This document shows positions 12,301 to 26,200 of a stretch of 64,000 nt of DNA, one piece after another (positions within the stretch are counted from its first letter, which is position 1; the number at the start of each line of letters is the position of its first letter). The DNA comes from Rhizaria sp. SCN 62-66 (Eukaryota > Rhizaria, unplaced): contig MEDY01000163.1 in NCBI GenBank assembly GCA_001724265.1, positions 1-64,000 of the forward strand. The letters are read 5' to 3'. A model generated the notes under the pieces. That model saw only the letters and a list, made by a program, of their open reading frames with translations, searched no databases and had not been told where the DNA came from. The translations under genes and the position numbers were made by a program.

Positions 12301-13530
12301 TCGTTCCTCGCCGCGCAGGCCACCACGGTGCTCTCGGCCGCGCACATCGCCTGCGGCCCCTCGGCCAAGGGCTGCACGCACGGCGTCTGCGTCAAGAGCC
12401 AGTGCATGTGTCTCCCGGGCCACGCCGGCGTCGACTGCTCCGTCTCGCTGACGGCCAAGAGCTGGCAGCGCTGCCCCAGCGACTGCTCCAACCAGGGCAC
12501 GTGCGTCAACGGCCGCTGCTTCTGCCACTACGGCTTCGGCGGCGACGCGTGCCAGACGCGGCAGCCGCTGCCGTGCCCGCGCGACTGCTCCGGCCACGGC
12601 GTGTGCAAGCACGGCAAGTGCTTCTGCGAGCCCGGCTTCGGCGGCGTCGCCTGCGCGGTCGTGCTTGCTTGCAAGGAGGACTGCGGCAGCCACGGCGTGT
12701 GCTTCCGCGGCCAGTGCATCTGCGCCGACGGCTACACGGGCGCCAACTGCCGCACCGAGCTGCCCCGCGACCGCCTGCCCGAGCACATCCGCGCCTCGGT
12801 GCACGCGTCGCGCGATGACCTCAACCTCTTCCGCTTCACCAATCCGGCCGTGGAGGACCTCGACAACCTTCGCGACCTGCTCGCCACGCCCGACGTCGCG
12901 GTCGTCGTAAACAAGGCCGTCGCCGAGGCGCAGGCCGCCAACGCCAATGCCACCAAGGCAGAAGTCGTGGCCAACGCCGCTGCCGCCAACTCGGCCATCA
13001 ACGCCACCCGCTCCAAGCCCGCCGCGGCCGCCAAGGCGCAGGGCACGTCGTTCATCGACATCCTCTCGACGCTGTCGCAGCCCTCTGAGGTGTCTGGCGT
13101 AACCTTCGACGCCGACGTGCGCGCGGACCTCGCCGTGGCCATGGCCGTCTCGGCCGACGAGCACGCCTTCGCCTGTCTCGAGGGCTGCGGTGCGCACGGC
13201 CGCTGCGTCGCCGGCCGCTGCTACTGCGAGCCGGGCTTTGCGGGCGCGCTGTGCCACCTGGCGCTGGACGAGAAGGCCGTGGCCGCGCTCGAGGAGAGCC
13301 GCCACGCCGCCGCGCTCGCCGCCGCCGCGGCTGGCGAGGACGACGGCATCCATGCCGACGAGGGCCAGATCAACGCCGCGGCGCTTAAGGGCTTCGCGCG
13401 CGCGCAGGGCTCTGTGGTCGCCTCCAACGGCGGCTGGACCGTGCCACCGCTCGTGCTCGCCATGGCGGCCTTCTGCGTCGGCGTCCTTGTCCAGAAGGTC
13501 GCCTCGCGCTCCTCGCGCAAGTCTGCGTAA
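6358..13530 (+). CDS. Kelch and multi-EGF (tenascin-type) type I membrane protein
   Basis: Three exons: 6358-7065, 7208-7585, 7765-13530; introns start GTGCGC and GTATGT and end GATAG and CCAG; stop TAA; 2,283 residues. The start MGANPFYVLLSIACVFVVCC is a signal peptide. Residues about 60-480 contain kelch-like beta-propeller blades (VFVAGGC, LIYFGGV, LVLFGGSD, LVVLGGCD, each followed by W-containing strands); both introns fall in this part. From about residue 565 to 2195 there are 27 tenascin-type EGF cores of the form CxCxxGFxGxxC, such as CLCDAGFTGTDC. They are separated by Ala/Glu-rich spacers and by one Asn-Ser/Thr-rich spacer near 11080-11180 full of N-glycosylation sequons. A single hydrophobic segment (VPPLVLAMAAFCVGVLV, about residues 2254-2270) precedes a short basic tail. 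This predicts a plasma-membrane adhesion or recognition protein with a large ectodomain. No orthologue is named: attractin and MEGF8 also combine kelch and EGF, but lack this order and repeat number. Confidence 0.93.
11080..11180 (+). other. N-glycosylation-dense spacer inside the EGF array
   Basis: Between EGF cores 19 and 20 the coding sequence holds a cluster of N-x-S/T sequons (NNSS, NNTNST, SNAT, GNSTASNVT), about seven within 33 residues, followed by poly-Ala. Such a stretch would form an extended, heavily glycosylated stalk splitting the EGF array. Confidence 0.7.
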
Positions 13531-14204
13531 GCGAGTCCTCATGGGTACTCGTGAGTGAGTGGCTGAGTCGACACGCGTGAGGTAACGCGTGAGTGGAAAA
13601 AAGCAAATAGCTAGGTTGGAGGAAATTGATGTGACGGGGCTTGTTGGCTTGGCTTGACTGGAGCTTGGCTCGAGTTGGGTAGGCAAGTGGCATTCATTAT
13701 AGTTAGTTATAGTTGGTTGGTTGCGTGCGTCAGGAAGGGAGACACTAGGAGTAAATTAGAGTATGAGTACTAGTGTGGTAATATGAGTAGTTATTGTCGT
13801 TTTTCAATGTCAAACATGGGCTTTATTGTTGTTGTTCTGTTGTCAATTGTTGATTTTCTTTTGTTACTGTTTTTTATGAAAAGCAACAACAACAGTCCTG
13901 TTTACGATGGTGGGTGATAATGATGATGATGTTGAGGAGTATACGTATGATGATACGTGCGACATAACTACCCAAAAACAAAACAAAAATATCATATTTC
14001 AATAAAACAAACATTTTATTTCAAACATCAAGTGAGAATCGTTGAATGAGTGAATGAATAAAAAGTGCTGAGATTGTGATGAGATTGTATTGTCTTTAGC
14101 TCTAGCTGCTCTAAGACTACGATTAAATTGTTGAAGCATACTATTTAATTGAATATTAACACATCGTACATTGCTATTGTGATAGATAAACACAGATTTA
14201 CTGA
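13531..14204. other. Convergent 3' regions with facing poly(A) signals
   Basis: This spacer lies between the stop codons of the kelch-EGF gene (+) and the 4,443-residue gene (-). Plus-strand AATAAA motifs are at 14001 and 14057. A minus-strand AATAAA (plus-strand TTTATT at 14015-14020) serves the opposite gene, so the two 3' UTRs may overlap. No coding frame is seen. Confidence 0.55.
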
Positions 14205-17200
14205 TTACTGTTGCTTGTTGAAGTTGTGAATCGACGGCAGCACACCAGGCACCCTGCCGCTGCTGCTGCCGTTGTGGTTCGTGGTGCTATTCAGCGCCTT
14301 GACCCGCGCGGCCTCGGCGTCGGCCTCCAGGTCCTTCTCCGTCGTGAGCGTGGTGAGTCCCACGTCGGGCCGGTCGAGCTCCAGCCCCTTGCGGTCAACG
14401 CGCAGGGACACACGGAACCCGCGCTCGCGCTCACGGTCACGCTCGCGTCCCCGTTCACCGCGCTCGCGCTCGCGCCGTTGTTTCTCAGTCTCCGCGGCGG
14501 GCGCGTCGAGCGGCGGCCGCGGGGGCGGGAGCGCGGCGACGTAGGCGTCGTACGCGGCGCGCGAGGCTTCGGACAGCGCCACGACGTGCTTCTGGTGCTC
14601 CGCCTGACAGTTGACCGGTGGCACGCGGGCGCGCAGCACCAGCAGCGTCTCGTAAGGACGGTTCCACGTGCGCAGCGCGGCCTTGCACGCGACACGTTTG
14701 GCGCCGCTGTTGCCGTTGCCGCTGTTGTTGAGGGACTGAGTCGTGTCCAGGCCCCAGTTGGGAGCAGAGTCACTGTTATAGTTCGCAGCGTTGAAGTTGT
14801 TGTTGTACTCGTAGCTATCAAGGTCCTCATTGCGCTCACTGCACTCGCACTCGCCTTCACACTTCTCGCAGTCGCCGCCGTCGTTCTGACCGCGGCCCAG
14901 CTCAGGCTCGAGCTCGGGCCTGAACCCCAGCGGCAGCTGCGCGGTCGCGCCCGCGCCCCGCAGCGTCACCGCGAAGCCGCGCGCCAGCGCGCGCTGCCCC
15001 TTGGCGCGGCCGCCGAGCCGGTCCGCCTGCGTCAGCGGGTCGCCGCGCGCCGCCGCCAGCGCGGCCAGCCCGGCGAGCGACGGGAATGCGCGACCGGCGC
15101 GGGCGCGGGCCAGGGACGCGGTGTGCGGCGACAGCAGGGACAGCAGCGCGGCGGCCGCGGGCGGCAGCGACGGCGGCAGCGGGCGTGCGGGGGGGAGCGG
15201 CGCCGCGAGCGGCGCGGCCGCGGCGTCGGCCGTCGACGTGGCGAGCAATAACGCGGTCGCATCCGTCGTCGTCGCCGCCGACGCTGACGCGTTGCCGCCA
15301 TTCGCAGTCGCAGCGTTGCCCGTAGCGTTGTTGTTAGCGCTGGCGTGAGACAACGGAAGCCCCGCGAGCGCGGCAGCAAGGGCGCCGGCGCGCTTGGACG
15401 CGCTGAGCCGCACTGCGAGCGCCAACGCGATCGGCGAAAGCGGCAGCGCGGGAGGCGCGTCGCTAAAGCCTGCGCTGCCAGTCATACTAGTATTTGCATT
15501 AGCGGCGTTGGCGTTGCTATAGAGCGCGGTGACCGCGGCAGCGGTTGCCGTGGGGGCCGAGGCCGCGGCGGGCGCGTACAGAGGCAAGAACGCGCCGCCT
15601 GCGGCCGCAGTGGCGCCGCGCGCGCCGTCGGTGCAGGGCCCGAGGCCAGTGACCAGGCTCGGCAGCGCGGCGGCTGCGAGCACAGTCGCAGCGGCCGCGG
15701 CGGCGGTCGTGGCGGCGTTGGTCGCGCTTTGCGCCAGGGTGGGCGAGAGGAAAAGGGCCAGCACGCGCGACACATCTGCGTCGGCGGCACCGAGATTCAC
15801 AGCAGCGCTCGCGCTCGCGCTGGCGGCGTCACTCGTCGAGCCGGCACTGACCACCGCAGCCGCCGGCGCCGCGGTGCTCGTGACGGCAGCGTTGGCAGTG
15901 GCGTTGGCGTTGGCGTTGGCGTTGCTGCGGATGGCGCCGACGCGGCCCGCAGCCCCCGGCCTCGCTGCAGTGCCAGCGCCAGCGCCCGCACCGGCATTCC
16001 CGCCAGCGGCGGCCCCGCGCTGCCCCTGCCTCTGCCGCTGCCCGGGCCCAGGCGACACTGAGCCGCTCCGCGCGCCACCGGCAGCGCCGGCAGCACGGGC
16101 GTTGCCAGTCGCGCCCGCGTTGGAGTTGCTGGTGAGGCGGAGAGAGGCGACGAGCGCAGCCACGTCCACGGCAGTCGCCGCGGCGGCCGCGCCCCCGGCC
16201 AGCGGGTCGCCCTCGCTCGCGGCCGCTGCAGCCGCAGCTTTGGCCGCCTTGGCCTTGGCCAGTGCGTCGGCCCTGGCGGCGGCGGCGTCAGCCTCGGCGT
16301 CGGCTGCAGCCACCGCGGCGGCAGCGGCGGCGGCCGCCGCCGTGGCGGCGGCGGTGCAGGCGGCGGGCAGCGGCGCGCTGAGGCGCAGCGTGGTAAGCGT
16401 GGCCGTGGAGCTGGCGTAGGCGCGCGCCGCAAACGCGGGGCCTGCCGTGCCGGCGGCGGGCACCGAGGAGGAGAACTGCCACGAGCTGCTGCTAGCGTTC
16501 ACAGCGGACTGAGAGCGGGTGAAAGTTGTCGATACCGTCGGGGCGAGGACGCTCACACCGCCAGACGAGGTACTTACACCGACCGCAGAGGTGCTACTTA
16601 GACTGGCCGACTGCGAGCCCGCGATGAGGCTTGGGGCCGCGACAGCCGTGACGGCAGCTATGGCGGCCACAGCGGCGGCGGCGGTCTCAGCGATGTGGCT
16701 CAACACCGCGTACGCGGACAGGTGTTTCACAACGACACCAGAGCTAGAGCCACTGCCATTCACACTCGCGCTCGCGCCCGCGCTCGCACCAGAGTAGTTG
16801 TCGCTAATGCTGTAGCTGTAGCTGTTGGCGTGTGTGATGCTGGGCAGCGGCGCGCGGACGGCGGACATCTTGCCGTTGCCTTTGTCGATCACGACGGGCA
16901 CGCCCGCAGGGGCGACAACGACACCGGCGCCCGGCACGGGCGTCACTACCAGCACTGGCATCCCGGTCTGCGGGTGCACCGCCCACTTGGCGCTCGCATT
17001 CGCAGTGCTAGACTTGCCGCCGCTGCCAGACTGCGCGCACTGCGCCTGCCAGGCCTCGAGCGCGGCGGCCGCGGCAACATAGGCGGCCGCGGCGCGGTGC
17101 GGCGCGTGCAGCAGCGGGCTGGGGCCGCGCGCGCGGCGCAGGTGCGCCATCGTCGGCAGCGCCGGCAGCGCCAGCGGCGCCCCGGGCGCGAAGGACAGCG

Positions 17201-20200
17201 GGAACAGCAGCCCGTGCGCGTAGGGGTAGCGGAACGCAGTGGCGTGGGGCGGGAGCAGCGCGGCCAGCACGTCGTCCGTGGCGGCGACGGGAGCGCCGTC
17301 GCCGTTCTCACTGCGGTCTGGGTACAGAGAGTTCGCGGCGGCGATGACGGCCGCGGCGTTGCTGCTACTGCTACCGCTGCTGTTGGTGTTCACGTTGATG
17401 GGGCCTGTGGCGCTGCTGCGGCGGGCGCTGCGGCCACTGACGGGGCGGCGGCCGCTCGCGCCGCCGGCGCTTGCGCCATGACCGCTGTTGCCTGTGTTCG
17501 CGCCAGCTGGGGGCGTCGGCTTCAGCGTCGTGGCCGCGGCCGCGCTGTTGCTTGCAGCAGCGCTGCCAGCGGTGCCGCGCGACACGGGGCGACGACCCCT
17601 GCCCGCGCCCGCCGCGGCTGCGGCTGCCGCGGCCGCCGCGGCGGCCTCAGCCTCGGCCTCGGCCGCCCTGACCGCGGCCGCGCGTCGCTGCGCCTCCAGG
17701 GCTTCTGCGCGGCGTCGTGCGTCGTCCTCGTCGTCGTCCTCGTGCTCCGAGGCGGGCGCGGTGCTGAGGAACACGTGCCCCTGCGGGAACACCGCCTGGT
17801 ACTGCGCCACGATCGCGCCCACGGTGCTCTCCAGCGCCGCAAACGCGGGCGTGGCGGCGCACTCAAGCACGACCACGCGGCGCGCCCCGTCGGCGACGGT
17901 GAAGCCGGTGATGAGGTCAAGCGCGCCGGCCGCCAGGAGGAGCCGGTCGCGCGCCGTGAGCGGCTCCGAGGCCAGCTGCGTGTACAGCGGCGCCTCGAGG
18001 CTGCGCGAGGGCAGGTACGGCAGCGCGTGGGTCAGGGCCGCGAGCGGGCGCAGCGCGTCGCCGACGGGGTTGGTCCCAGTGGTGCCGCTCGCAGTCGCAG
18101 AGTAGGCGCCGACGGAGGTGGAGAAGGCGGTGCCGGTGCCTGTGTAGGAGTAGGTGGCGGGGTAAGCGCCGGGCTGGATGCGGGCGAGGCGCGCGGTGGC
18201 GGCCGTGGTCGTCAGCGCGGCGGCGTCGGCGCTGGGCACGTACTCGTTGATCGGCACGAGCCCGGTCTTATCGACATCGCCATCGAAGTCTGCTGCAGGA
18301 GCAGCAGCAGCTTGTTGAGTGCGGTGAGAAGCATTGTTCGACTTGGGAGTGTAGCGGAGCAGTGCGTAGCGACCGAGCGCAGGGGACGCCACCAGGGGGC
18401 GCGGCACATGCATCAGCCCTGCGGTGACTGAGGCGGGGGCAGCGGCCAGTGAGGGGTAAGGCGCCGGGGCGCGCGGCAGCGGCAGCAGGGTGAAAGGGCC
18501 AGTCGCACCCAAGTTAGCGCCGCTGCTGCTGGAGCTGCCGTTGCGAGAGACCGCAGGGGTCTTGCCGAGCAAGGCTGCGTTGTGCGCGAGCACGAAGCGG
18601 GGCAGAATGTCCCACAGCAGCGCGGAGACAGTGCGCAGAGCGGTGCAGGCGGCGCTGTCAGACGCAGCAGCATCCGCGCTGTTGTTGTTGTTAGTTGTAA
18701 GCGTAAAGGTGCCACCGCCAACAACGTTCTTCTTGCCGTTCGTTTTAGCACCACTATTGTTGCTCGTGGCGTTGGGGCGCCACGACATCCCGTGGGCGGC
18801 CGCGGCCCCCGCCTGCGCCGCCGCAGCCGCGTCGCCGCCCGCGGTGTCGTCGAGGATGAAGACGAAGCGCGCCACGGCAGTCACACCGGCAGGGGGCAGG
18901 TGCGTCTGCGGCTCAGCAGCGGCGGCGGCGACGGAGGCCGCGGCGGCGACGGCAGCGGGCGTGATCGCAGCGCCGGCGCCGGCAGCAGCGTTGCTGTTGC
19001 CGTTGGCACTGTTGACCCCGACGCTGTTGAGCATAGCGGTGAGGTCGTCTGCGACGAGAGCGAACGAGCGGCCGGGATTCCCCCCAGCACCAGCGCCAGC
19101 GCCGGCAGCGTTGTTGCCCGAACCGCTAGTGACAGCGTGATGCGCGCTAGGCGCGTGGCCGTCGGCGTCGCTGCCATTCGTAGCGGCAGCGGCAGAAGCG
19201 GCGGCAGCGGCAGCGGCAGCGGCGGTGTTGTTCGCAACGGCAGTCGCCGCAGCGGCCGGCGACTGCGCCAGCAGCGGCGACGCCGTGGCGGGCACTGGGC
19301 ACCTGAGCCCGACCGGGAGGACGGGGGTCAGAGCGCACTGGGCCAGGATGCGGGCTTTCTGTTCCTGCTGCTCCTGCTCCAGCGCACCCTGCAGCTGCTC
19401 AGTGGATCCGGTACCTGCGCTAGAGTTGTCACCGGAGTTCGCGCTAGACTGCTGCGGGAGCGTGACCGTGGGATTCAGGGGCAGCGGGAGCATTGCGCTG
19501 TGGAGGCCGGCGGTGTAGACGAGCTGAGCGTTATTCTCCCAACCAACGGCGCCATTGGAGACAGCGGCAGCGCCACTGTTGCTGCCGTTGTTGTTCGCCA
19601 CACTAGAAGCATCGCTTGTATTCGCGGGTGCACCGTTGTGGTAAGCGGTGATCATACTGCTGCTGACGTCGAGCGAGTGCGTGGGCGCGTAGCCCGGGGC
19701 CCACGAGCTTGCACTCGCGTCTAAGGGGGTACTTACCCCGGTGCTCTGCGCCCATGGGGGCAGCAGCCTGCGCGCGCCGCCCGCGGCCGCAGCGCCGCCG
19801 CAGAGAGGGGCGACGTAGCGCCTGTCGTCCTCGTCCTGCTGCAGCTCCAGCAGCTCCAGCTCCGCACCGCTGTGCGCGCCGTTGCCGCTCGCGCTGCCGC
19901 CGGCGCTCGCGCCGTTGCCGGGAGCGGTGAGGGCGGAGACGTCCGCAGCGGAGGAAGCGAAGTTGAAGTCGCCGCCATTGCCCTTCATCGTGTGAGACGG
20001 TTGCGACTGCGGATGGGACTGTGAGGCGTATCTAGAGGACACGCGGAGCGGCGCGGTGACTGCGCCGGTCGCGAGGACGAGATCGGTCGTTGAAGCATCA
20101 GAACCAGAGGGGACAACGGCAGCGCTACTCAGGTTCGCAAAGTCAGAGCTAGCGGGTTCAATCGAGGTCGCAGCCGAGTCGCGCCAGTTGGCGCCGACCG

Positions 20201-23200
20201 CGCCCTCCTCGCCAGCAGCGCCCGCACTCGCACTCACAGCGTCGCGAGCGAAGCCACCGGTTGCGGTGCTGGCCGAGGCGGCGACACGGGGCGCGAGCGG
20301 CGCGGGCACGGGCGTGCGCGTGCCGCTGCAGTCGTCCTGCACGATGGCCAGCGGCGGCAGCAGCGCGGGCGACAACAACCACTGCGGCAGCGGCTGCGAG
20401 AGCGTGACGCGCAGGGTCACGGTGGTGTTGGCCGCCACGTAGGGGTCGCTGCGGCCGTACAGGGCGCTGTGAGCGCTGCTGTTGCGGCGAGCAATGCTCT
20501 TCTCAGCGCCGAGACTAGAGCTGGAGTTAAAGGTCCTGTTGGCGACCACGAGACTGCGGCTCGACTCGGCCCCGGCCATCGTGCTGCGCACCGAGCGCGG
20601 CAGCGCGGGCAGCTTCGCCACGACCGCAGCGGCGTCAGCGCCGTTGGTAGCGGCGGCGCGGGCGGCCAGCACGCGCGCGCGCAGGGGCGCGGCGCGGCGC
20701 GAGGCCACAACCGCAAGCGCGGACTGGGCCGAGTCGACTAGTGAGCGCCACTCGAGGCCTCTCTCATCGCCGTCGCTGTCGCTGGTGTCACTGTCGCTCA
20801 TGGCGTTGCCGCTGCGAGAGGCGTTCGCGGCGGAGCCATCAGGGCGAGTGTTGCTGGTCTGACTCGCGTTGACTGGCGTGTCAGGAGCAGCGAAGCGGAA
20901 GTACTGCTTCTGCCGTTGCTGCTGGGCAGCGTTGTTGTTCAGGTCAAGCGAAGGCTGAGGAAGAGACAACAGGCTCTCGCTGTCGCCGTCAAAGCTATTG
21001 TTGTTGACAAAGACGCTCGTTGCACGAGAGTTGGCGTTGCTGCTGCTGTTGTTGTTGTTAAGTTGCGGCACGCAAGTGCCGGTGCACTTGCGGCTGAAGC
21101 AAGCGCCACACTTGCTAGTACTGTCGTCGTTGTCACTTTCGAGGTCACTGCAGTCACTCAGCTCAAAGTCATCGCTGGCAGATAAGGCACCGCCGGTGCC
21201 GCTGTAGATGTTGTCGAGCTCCTGGTCGACGGCGGCCCATAGCTTTTCGTTCCAATCGCCCTCAATCTCGCCAATGCCGGCGCTACCGGTGCTGCCGGTG
21301 CTACCAGTGCTAGAGCCAGAGCTACCGCTGTTGCTGTTGTTGCTGTTGTTGTTCGCGGTGGTCGAGGGGAGCCACTCCGCGGTCACCGGCGCCGTGGTCT
21401 CGAACCGCGTGGCGCCTCGAAAGAGGTCGCTGACGTCGAGCCACGCCCGGCCGCGCGGGACAGGCGCACGCGACGCGTGGCGCTGGTGCACTGCGCGCAG
21501 CGCCGCGGCCACGGACCGGGCCAGCGCCGAGTCGGCGGCGGCGGCCGCGGCGGCGCCCGCACTAGCATTCGCAGCCGCAGATGCGGACGAGACAGGGGCA
21601 GATGCGGCAGGAGTCGAGTCGGCAGCGGCGTCTGCCTTCGTGTTGCCGCTGCTAGGAGCGGCTGCAGCAGTAGCGTTGGCGCTAGCGCTAGCGTTGTTGT
21701 TGCGGCGATTGCGAGAGGCAGACGCAGAGGCCGGGGGCGCAGCGGTGGTCGGGGCAGGGGCAGGAGCAGGAGCGACGACGGCGGGAGCGGCAGCAACAGC
21801 AGCGGGAGCGACGGGCTGCTGCGGCGTGAGCAGGAGCGAGGGCGGCTGTGACAGCAGCGTGCGCGCAAAACCCCAGACGCCGCTGCTGCTGACACTGGAG
21901 GCAGTGGCACCAGTCGCGCTCGCAGCGTCAGAGGTGCTCACGTCGGTCACGGCGTCACCGGCGCTGACCTGAGCGCTATTGTTCTTAGGACTAGAGATGG
22001 AGCGAGGGCTAGAACTCGATTCAATATCGACACCTACCGCGGTCTTGCTCGTCTTGTGGCGGTTGCTAGACTGCGCAGCGAGCCGGATCGCGGCGGCGAC
22101 GGCCTCTGGCGCGCAGCCGACCGCACCGAGCGCCGCGGCGAGCACCCGCCGCGCCTGCCCCGCAGTGAGACGGGGCACGCGGTCGCTCACGGTCACCGCT
22201 ACGCCCGCGCCGCCGCCGCTTGCGCTCGCGAGGGCGCTTGCGGCGTCGCCGAGGCCCGCGTTGTTGTTGCTCGACAGCGCGAGCGCGAGCGCGGCGAGGC
22301 CAGCGGCGCCGTAGCGGCCTAACAAAATGACCTTGCGAGTGCCCCCGAGGGCGAGACTGAGAGAACCCTGCTCCTGGCCCTGCACCTGCTTCATCTCTGT
22401 CTCAGACTCCGAGTCGGACTCAGGTGTAGCGTGGCGACGGCTTGACTTCTTGCTCCTGAAGTAAGGCCGCGTGGGCGTGCTGACGCCCATGAGCGCGGCT
22501 GAGGCGAGCCCCCACACAGCGAGCACGTCCTTGGCGCTGGCGAACAGGCCCAGGTCGCGCGCGCGGTGGAAGAGTGTCAGAGGGAGCGACGGCAGGGGCA
22601 GCGGCGGCAGGCGCGGCGCGCGCAGCCGCGTTCCCGGGGCCATGATGGCATGGAGTAGCGACGGCGGCACGGGCACGAGCTGCTGCTGCTGCTGTTGCAG
22701 CAGCTGCTGTTGTTGCTGCTGTTGCTGTTGTTGTTTGCTGCTGCGGCTCTGCTTAGAGCCAGAGCCAGAGCCGGCAGCGGCGGCGGCCGCAGCGGCGGCG
22801 GCGTCGGCCTCGGCTACAGCGGCGGCCGCAGCGGCGGCGGCGGAAGCGGCGACCGCGGCCGCAGCGGCCTCGAAAGGGCTGTTTGAGGTGAGCAGGTGGT
22901 GCGGCAAGCCCGCGGCCGCGGCGGCTGTCAGCACGCGCGCCGCCAGCGCCGAGGGGAACAGAGGCCCCGTGGGCAGCGTATAGGCCGCGAACGCCGGGTA
23001 GAAGCTGCGGCTGTGCTCGGAGGCAGGGGTGCTGCGGCGCGCACTCCGACTCTTCTTACCACTGCTGCTGCTGCAGCTGCTGCGACGACGCTTAGCCTGA
23101 GACTTGGCCTTCGCGGAGGGCGGCGGCGGCGGGGGCAGGTTGGCGATCGTGGTGAGCTCGAACTCAACGGGCAGCAGCAGCGACTGCAGGCGGGGCGTCA

Positions 23201-26200
23201 GCAGCGGGCCATTCGCGCTCACGGTCACCCTGAGCCAGCGCAGCGGCAAGCCCGCTGGCATGGGCGGCAAGCCGCTGTTGGCGTCTGAGCTGAACACGAG
23301 CTCCACAGGCCTCGGGGCAGCGCTAGTGCAAGCGTTGATATGAGAGGTGGCGTTGACGGGGTGCTTGGACAGGAGCAGCGGCGAGAGCGGGACCGTGAGC
23401 TGCGCGGGGACGGGAGCCAATACGGCCACGGCGGGCTCCGTTGCGCTCGGCGAATACACGCTCGCACTCGTCGCGCCCACGATGCCGCTGTTGGGAGCGA
23501 TGTCAGTGCTGCTGTTGCTGAGGGCAGGCGCGAGCAGCGCCGGCGCCGCGACGGGTACCATGACCCAGGGCAGCGGCAGCGCGGCCTCGGGCGCGAGCAG
23601 CATCTGGCAGCTGCTCACGCTCTGTCCCGCGGCGGCGCCCGAGATCACGGCGGCCGCGGCCGCGGCGTCGATGCCGTACGCGCCGCTGCCGCTCGCACCC
23701 GCGCTCAAAGCACTGCTTGCATTGGCATTGGCATTAGCTTTAGCGTTGGCGCTAGAGCTTGTGCTGACGGGGTTCGCGGCAGGGTTGGAGTGCAGCGTGG
23801 GGACGCCGCCGGCAGTGACCGTGAGCGCGGCGGCGGCCCAGGCCAGCAGCGCGTGGGCGCACGCGGCCTCCTGCTTGGTCACCGTCGTCTCGGGCGGGGG
23901 CAGCGATACCAAACCAAAGGCAGAGCTGGGGGCCGCGCTATAGCCAAAGCCAGAGCTCGAGCTTGACCCAAAGCCAAAGCCAAAGCCAAAGCCGGAGCTG
24001 GAGCCGGCGCTTGCGTTGGGGGTGTTGAAGTTGGGGTTAGCGATGTTGACAACCGCGGACAGCAACGCCTGGTCATACGTCGCGGGGCTCCCACTACCAC
24101 CGATCGCGCTGACGGCGCCAGTGCTGAGGTTGAAGCCGGTCCAGCCGGCGAAGATGGGCGCGGAGACTGAATACAGCGGCAAAACACCGCTGCCAACGTT
24201 GCCATTGCCCGTGCCGTAGCCGGTGAGAGCGTTGGCTGCGTTGCCATTGGCGTTGATGCTGTGCTGGTTCGTCGGAGGAGTCTGCCCCCTGTGACCTGTC
24301 TTCGCACCGGCACCGGCGCCGGCGCCAGCGCCGCCGCGGCCGCCACCGGGTGCAGCCACCGCGGCCGCCGCGGCCGCCGCGCTCGCCGCGCTCGCGACGT
24401 TGGCGTTGGTGACCGCGCTGTTGGCGGCCGCGAGCGGGGCAAAGAGCAGCGGCGCGGGGACCAGACCGGGGCCCGCGAGCGCCTGGGCCCAGGCGTTGGC
24501 GCCGGCGCCGCAGTCGAACGGCAGCAGCGCCGCGGGGCCCAGCGCCAGGCCGACGGGGGCGGACGCGACGCCGCTGCTGCTCTGCTGCTGCTGCAGCTGC
24601 AGGAGCTGCTGCTGCTGCTGTTGCGCCTGCTTGCCGGTGAGTGCGGGGGCCGGCGCGGTGGCGGCGGCGGAGGCGGCGGCGGCCGCGCTGGCGCTGCTGC
24701 TGTGGGGGTTGGCCGGCAGCGCCAGCGACGCGGGCAGCGGCAGCGGCGGCGGTGGGGGCAGCGCGGCGACGGCGGCAGCGGCAGCGGCGGCGGCGGCGGC
24801 GGCCGCGCTCGAGCCCGAGGCCGTCGAGGTCCGCACCGGCAGCGCGGCGGCGGCGGCGGCGGCGGCGGCATCTGCCGCGGCGGCCAGCGCGAGGGCGGAG
24901 GCAAACCCAGGGACCAGCGCGGCGGTGTAATGGTTGTGGCCGACCAGTGCCAGCGCCGCCGCCAGCAGGCCGCCGGAGGTGCTGCTGTTCGAGCCAGAGC
25001 CAGAGCCAGTGCCAGCGCCAGCGCTGGCACTGCTGGCGCTGCGAGCTGTGCCGGAGCCGGAGCCGGAACCAAGCGCGCTGTTGCCGCGGACGTCGCCGCC
25101 ACTGCCGGCGCTCGCCGCCGGGGCGCCGGCGATGCTGCCGCTGGACGGCAGCGCGAGCAGCGGCAGCGGCGACGTAGAGTGCGGCAGCGGGGGCAGCGCG
25201 TGCGCAGCAGCCGCGGTGCTGCCGGCGCGGTCGGGGGCCTGGGGCAGGCCGGCGGCAGCGGCAGCGGAGGCGGCGGCGGCCGTGGCGGCGGCAGCGGCCA
25301 CGACAGCGTGGCTCATACTGCCCACGGGGCCCGCGTTCGCGGCTGCGGCAGCGTTGAGTTGCTGCTGCTGTTGCTGCTGCGAGCGGGACTTGCCTTCACT
25401 GCCCGCAGACGCGGCGCCAGCGCTGGCGCCGCCGCTGCCAGTGGCCGCATTGGTGGCGTTGGCGGCGGCGGGCGGAGGAGCGAGCGGGTTGTAGGCGAGC
25501 GCGGCGCCGTCGACGGCCGCGGCGAGCACGAGCGCCGGCGCGGCGGCGACCGCGCGCGACAGCAGCGCGGGCAGCGGGGCCGAGACGGCCAGCGCGGCCG
25601 GGTCCGGGGTCAGGTGCAGCGCAGTGTAGAGCGGGTTCGTCCCGCCTGCGTCGCTGTATCCGCAGTACTCGTGACTTTCGCAGCCGTAGTACCCGTGCCC
25701 ATGGGTACCGGTGACTCGCGTGCTGCGCTGGTCCGCGTTGGCGTGCGCGGTGGTCAGAGGAGCAGTGCGGAAGGGGACTGACGCGAGCAGAGATACGGGC
25801 ACCATAGGGCTGATCGTGCTCACGACGACAACATTGCCAGGAGTACTGCTGCTAGAGCTCGACTGGAACTGCGTCTGACTGTTCGCAAGGGTGTTGACCG
25901 TGTTGGCAGCGTTGGGGAATACGGCCAACTCCGCGACATAGTCGTTGGCGTTGACAACAGCAGCGTTGGCAGCGTTGTTCGCGGTCGAGTTGCTGTTGTT
26001 ACCGCCATTGGCGCCATTCAGAGGCGTTTTGACCCCCGCCCTCGCGTTCGCCCCAGCCCCTGCGCCGCCCGCGCTGGCGCCCGCGTTCGTGCCAGTGTTG
26101 GGCGTGGTTGCGCGACTGGCCTTACTCGCGCCACCCGCGCCGGGGGCGCTCAGAGAGGCGCCGGAGTAGGCGCCGAGGCCCGGGGCGGCGGCAGCGGCGG

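Noticed and set aside
7690-13686. Long minus-strand ORFs (654 and 1,311 codons) opposite the kelch-EGF gene
   Set aside because: They are mirror frames of a GC3-rich gene with no cysteine pattern or domain; the plus strand carries clear EGF repeats and splice sites.
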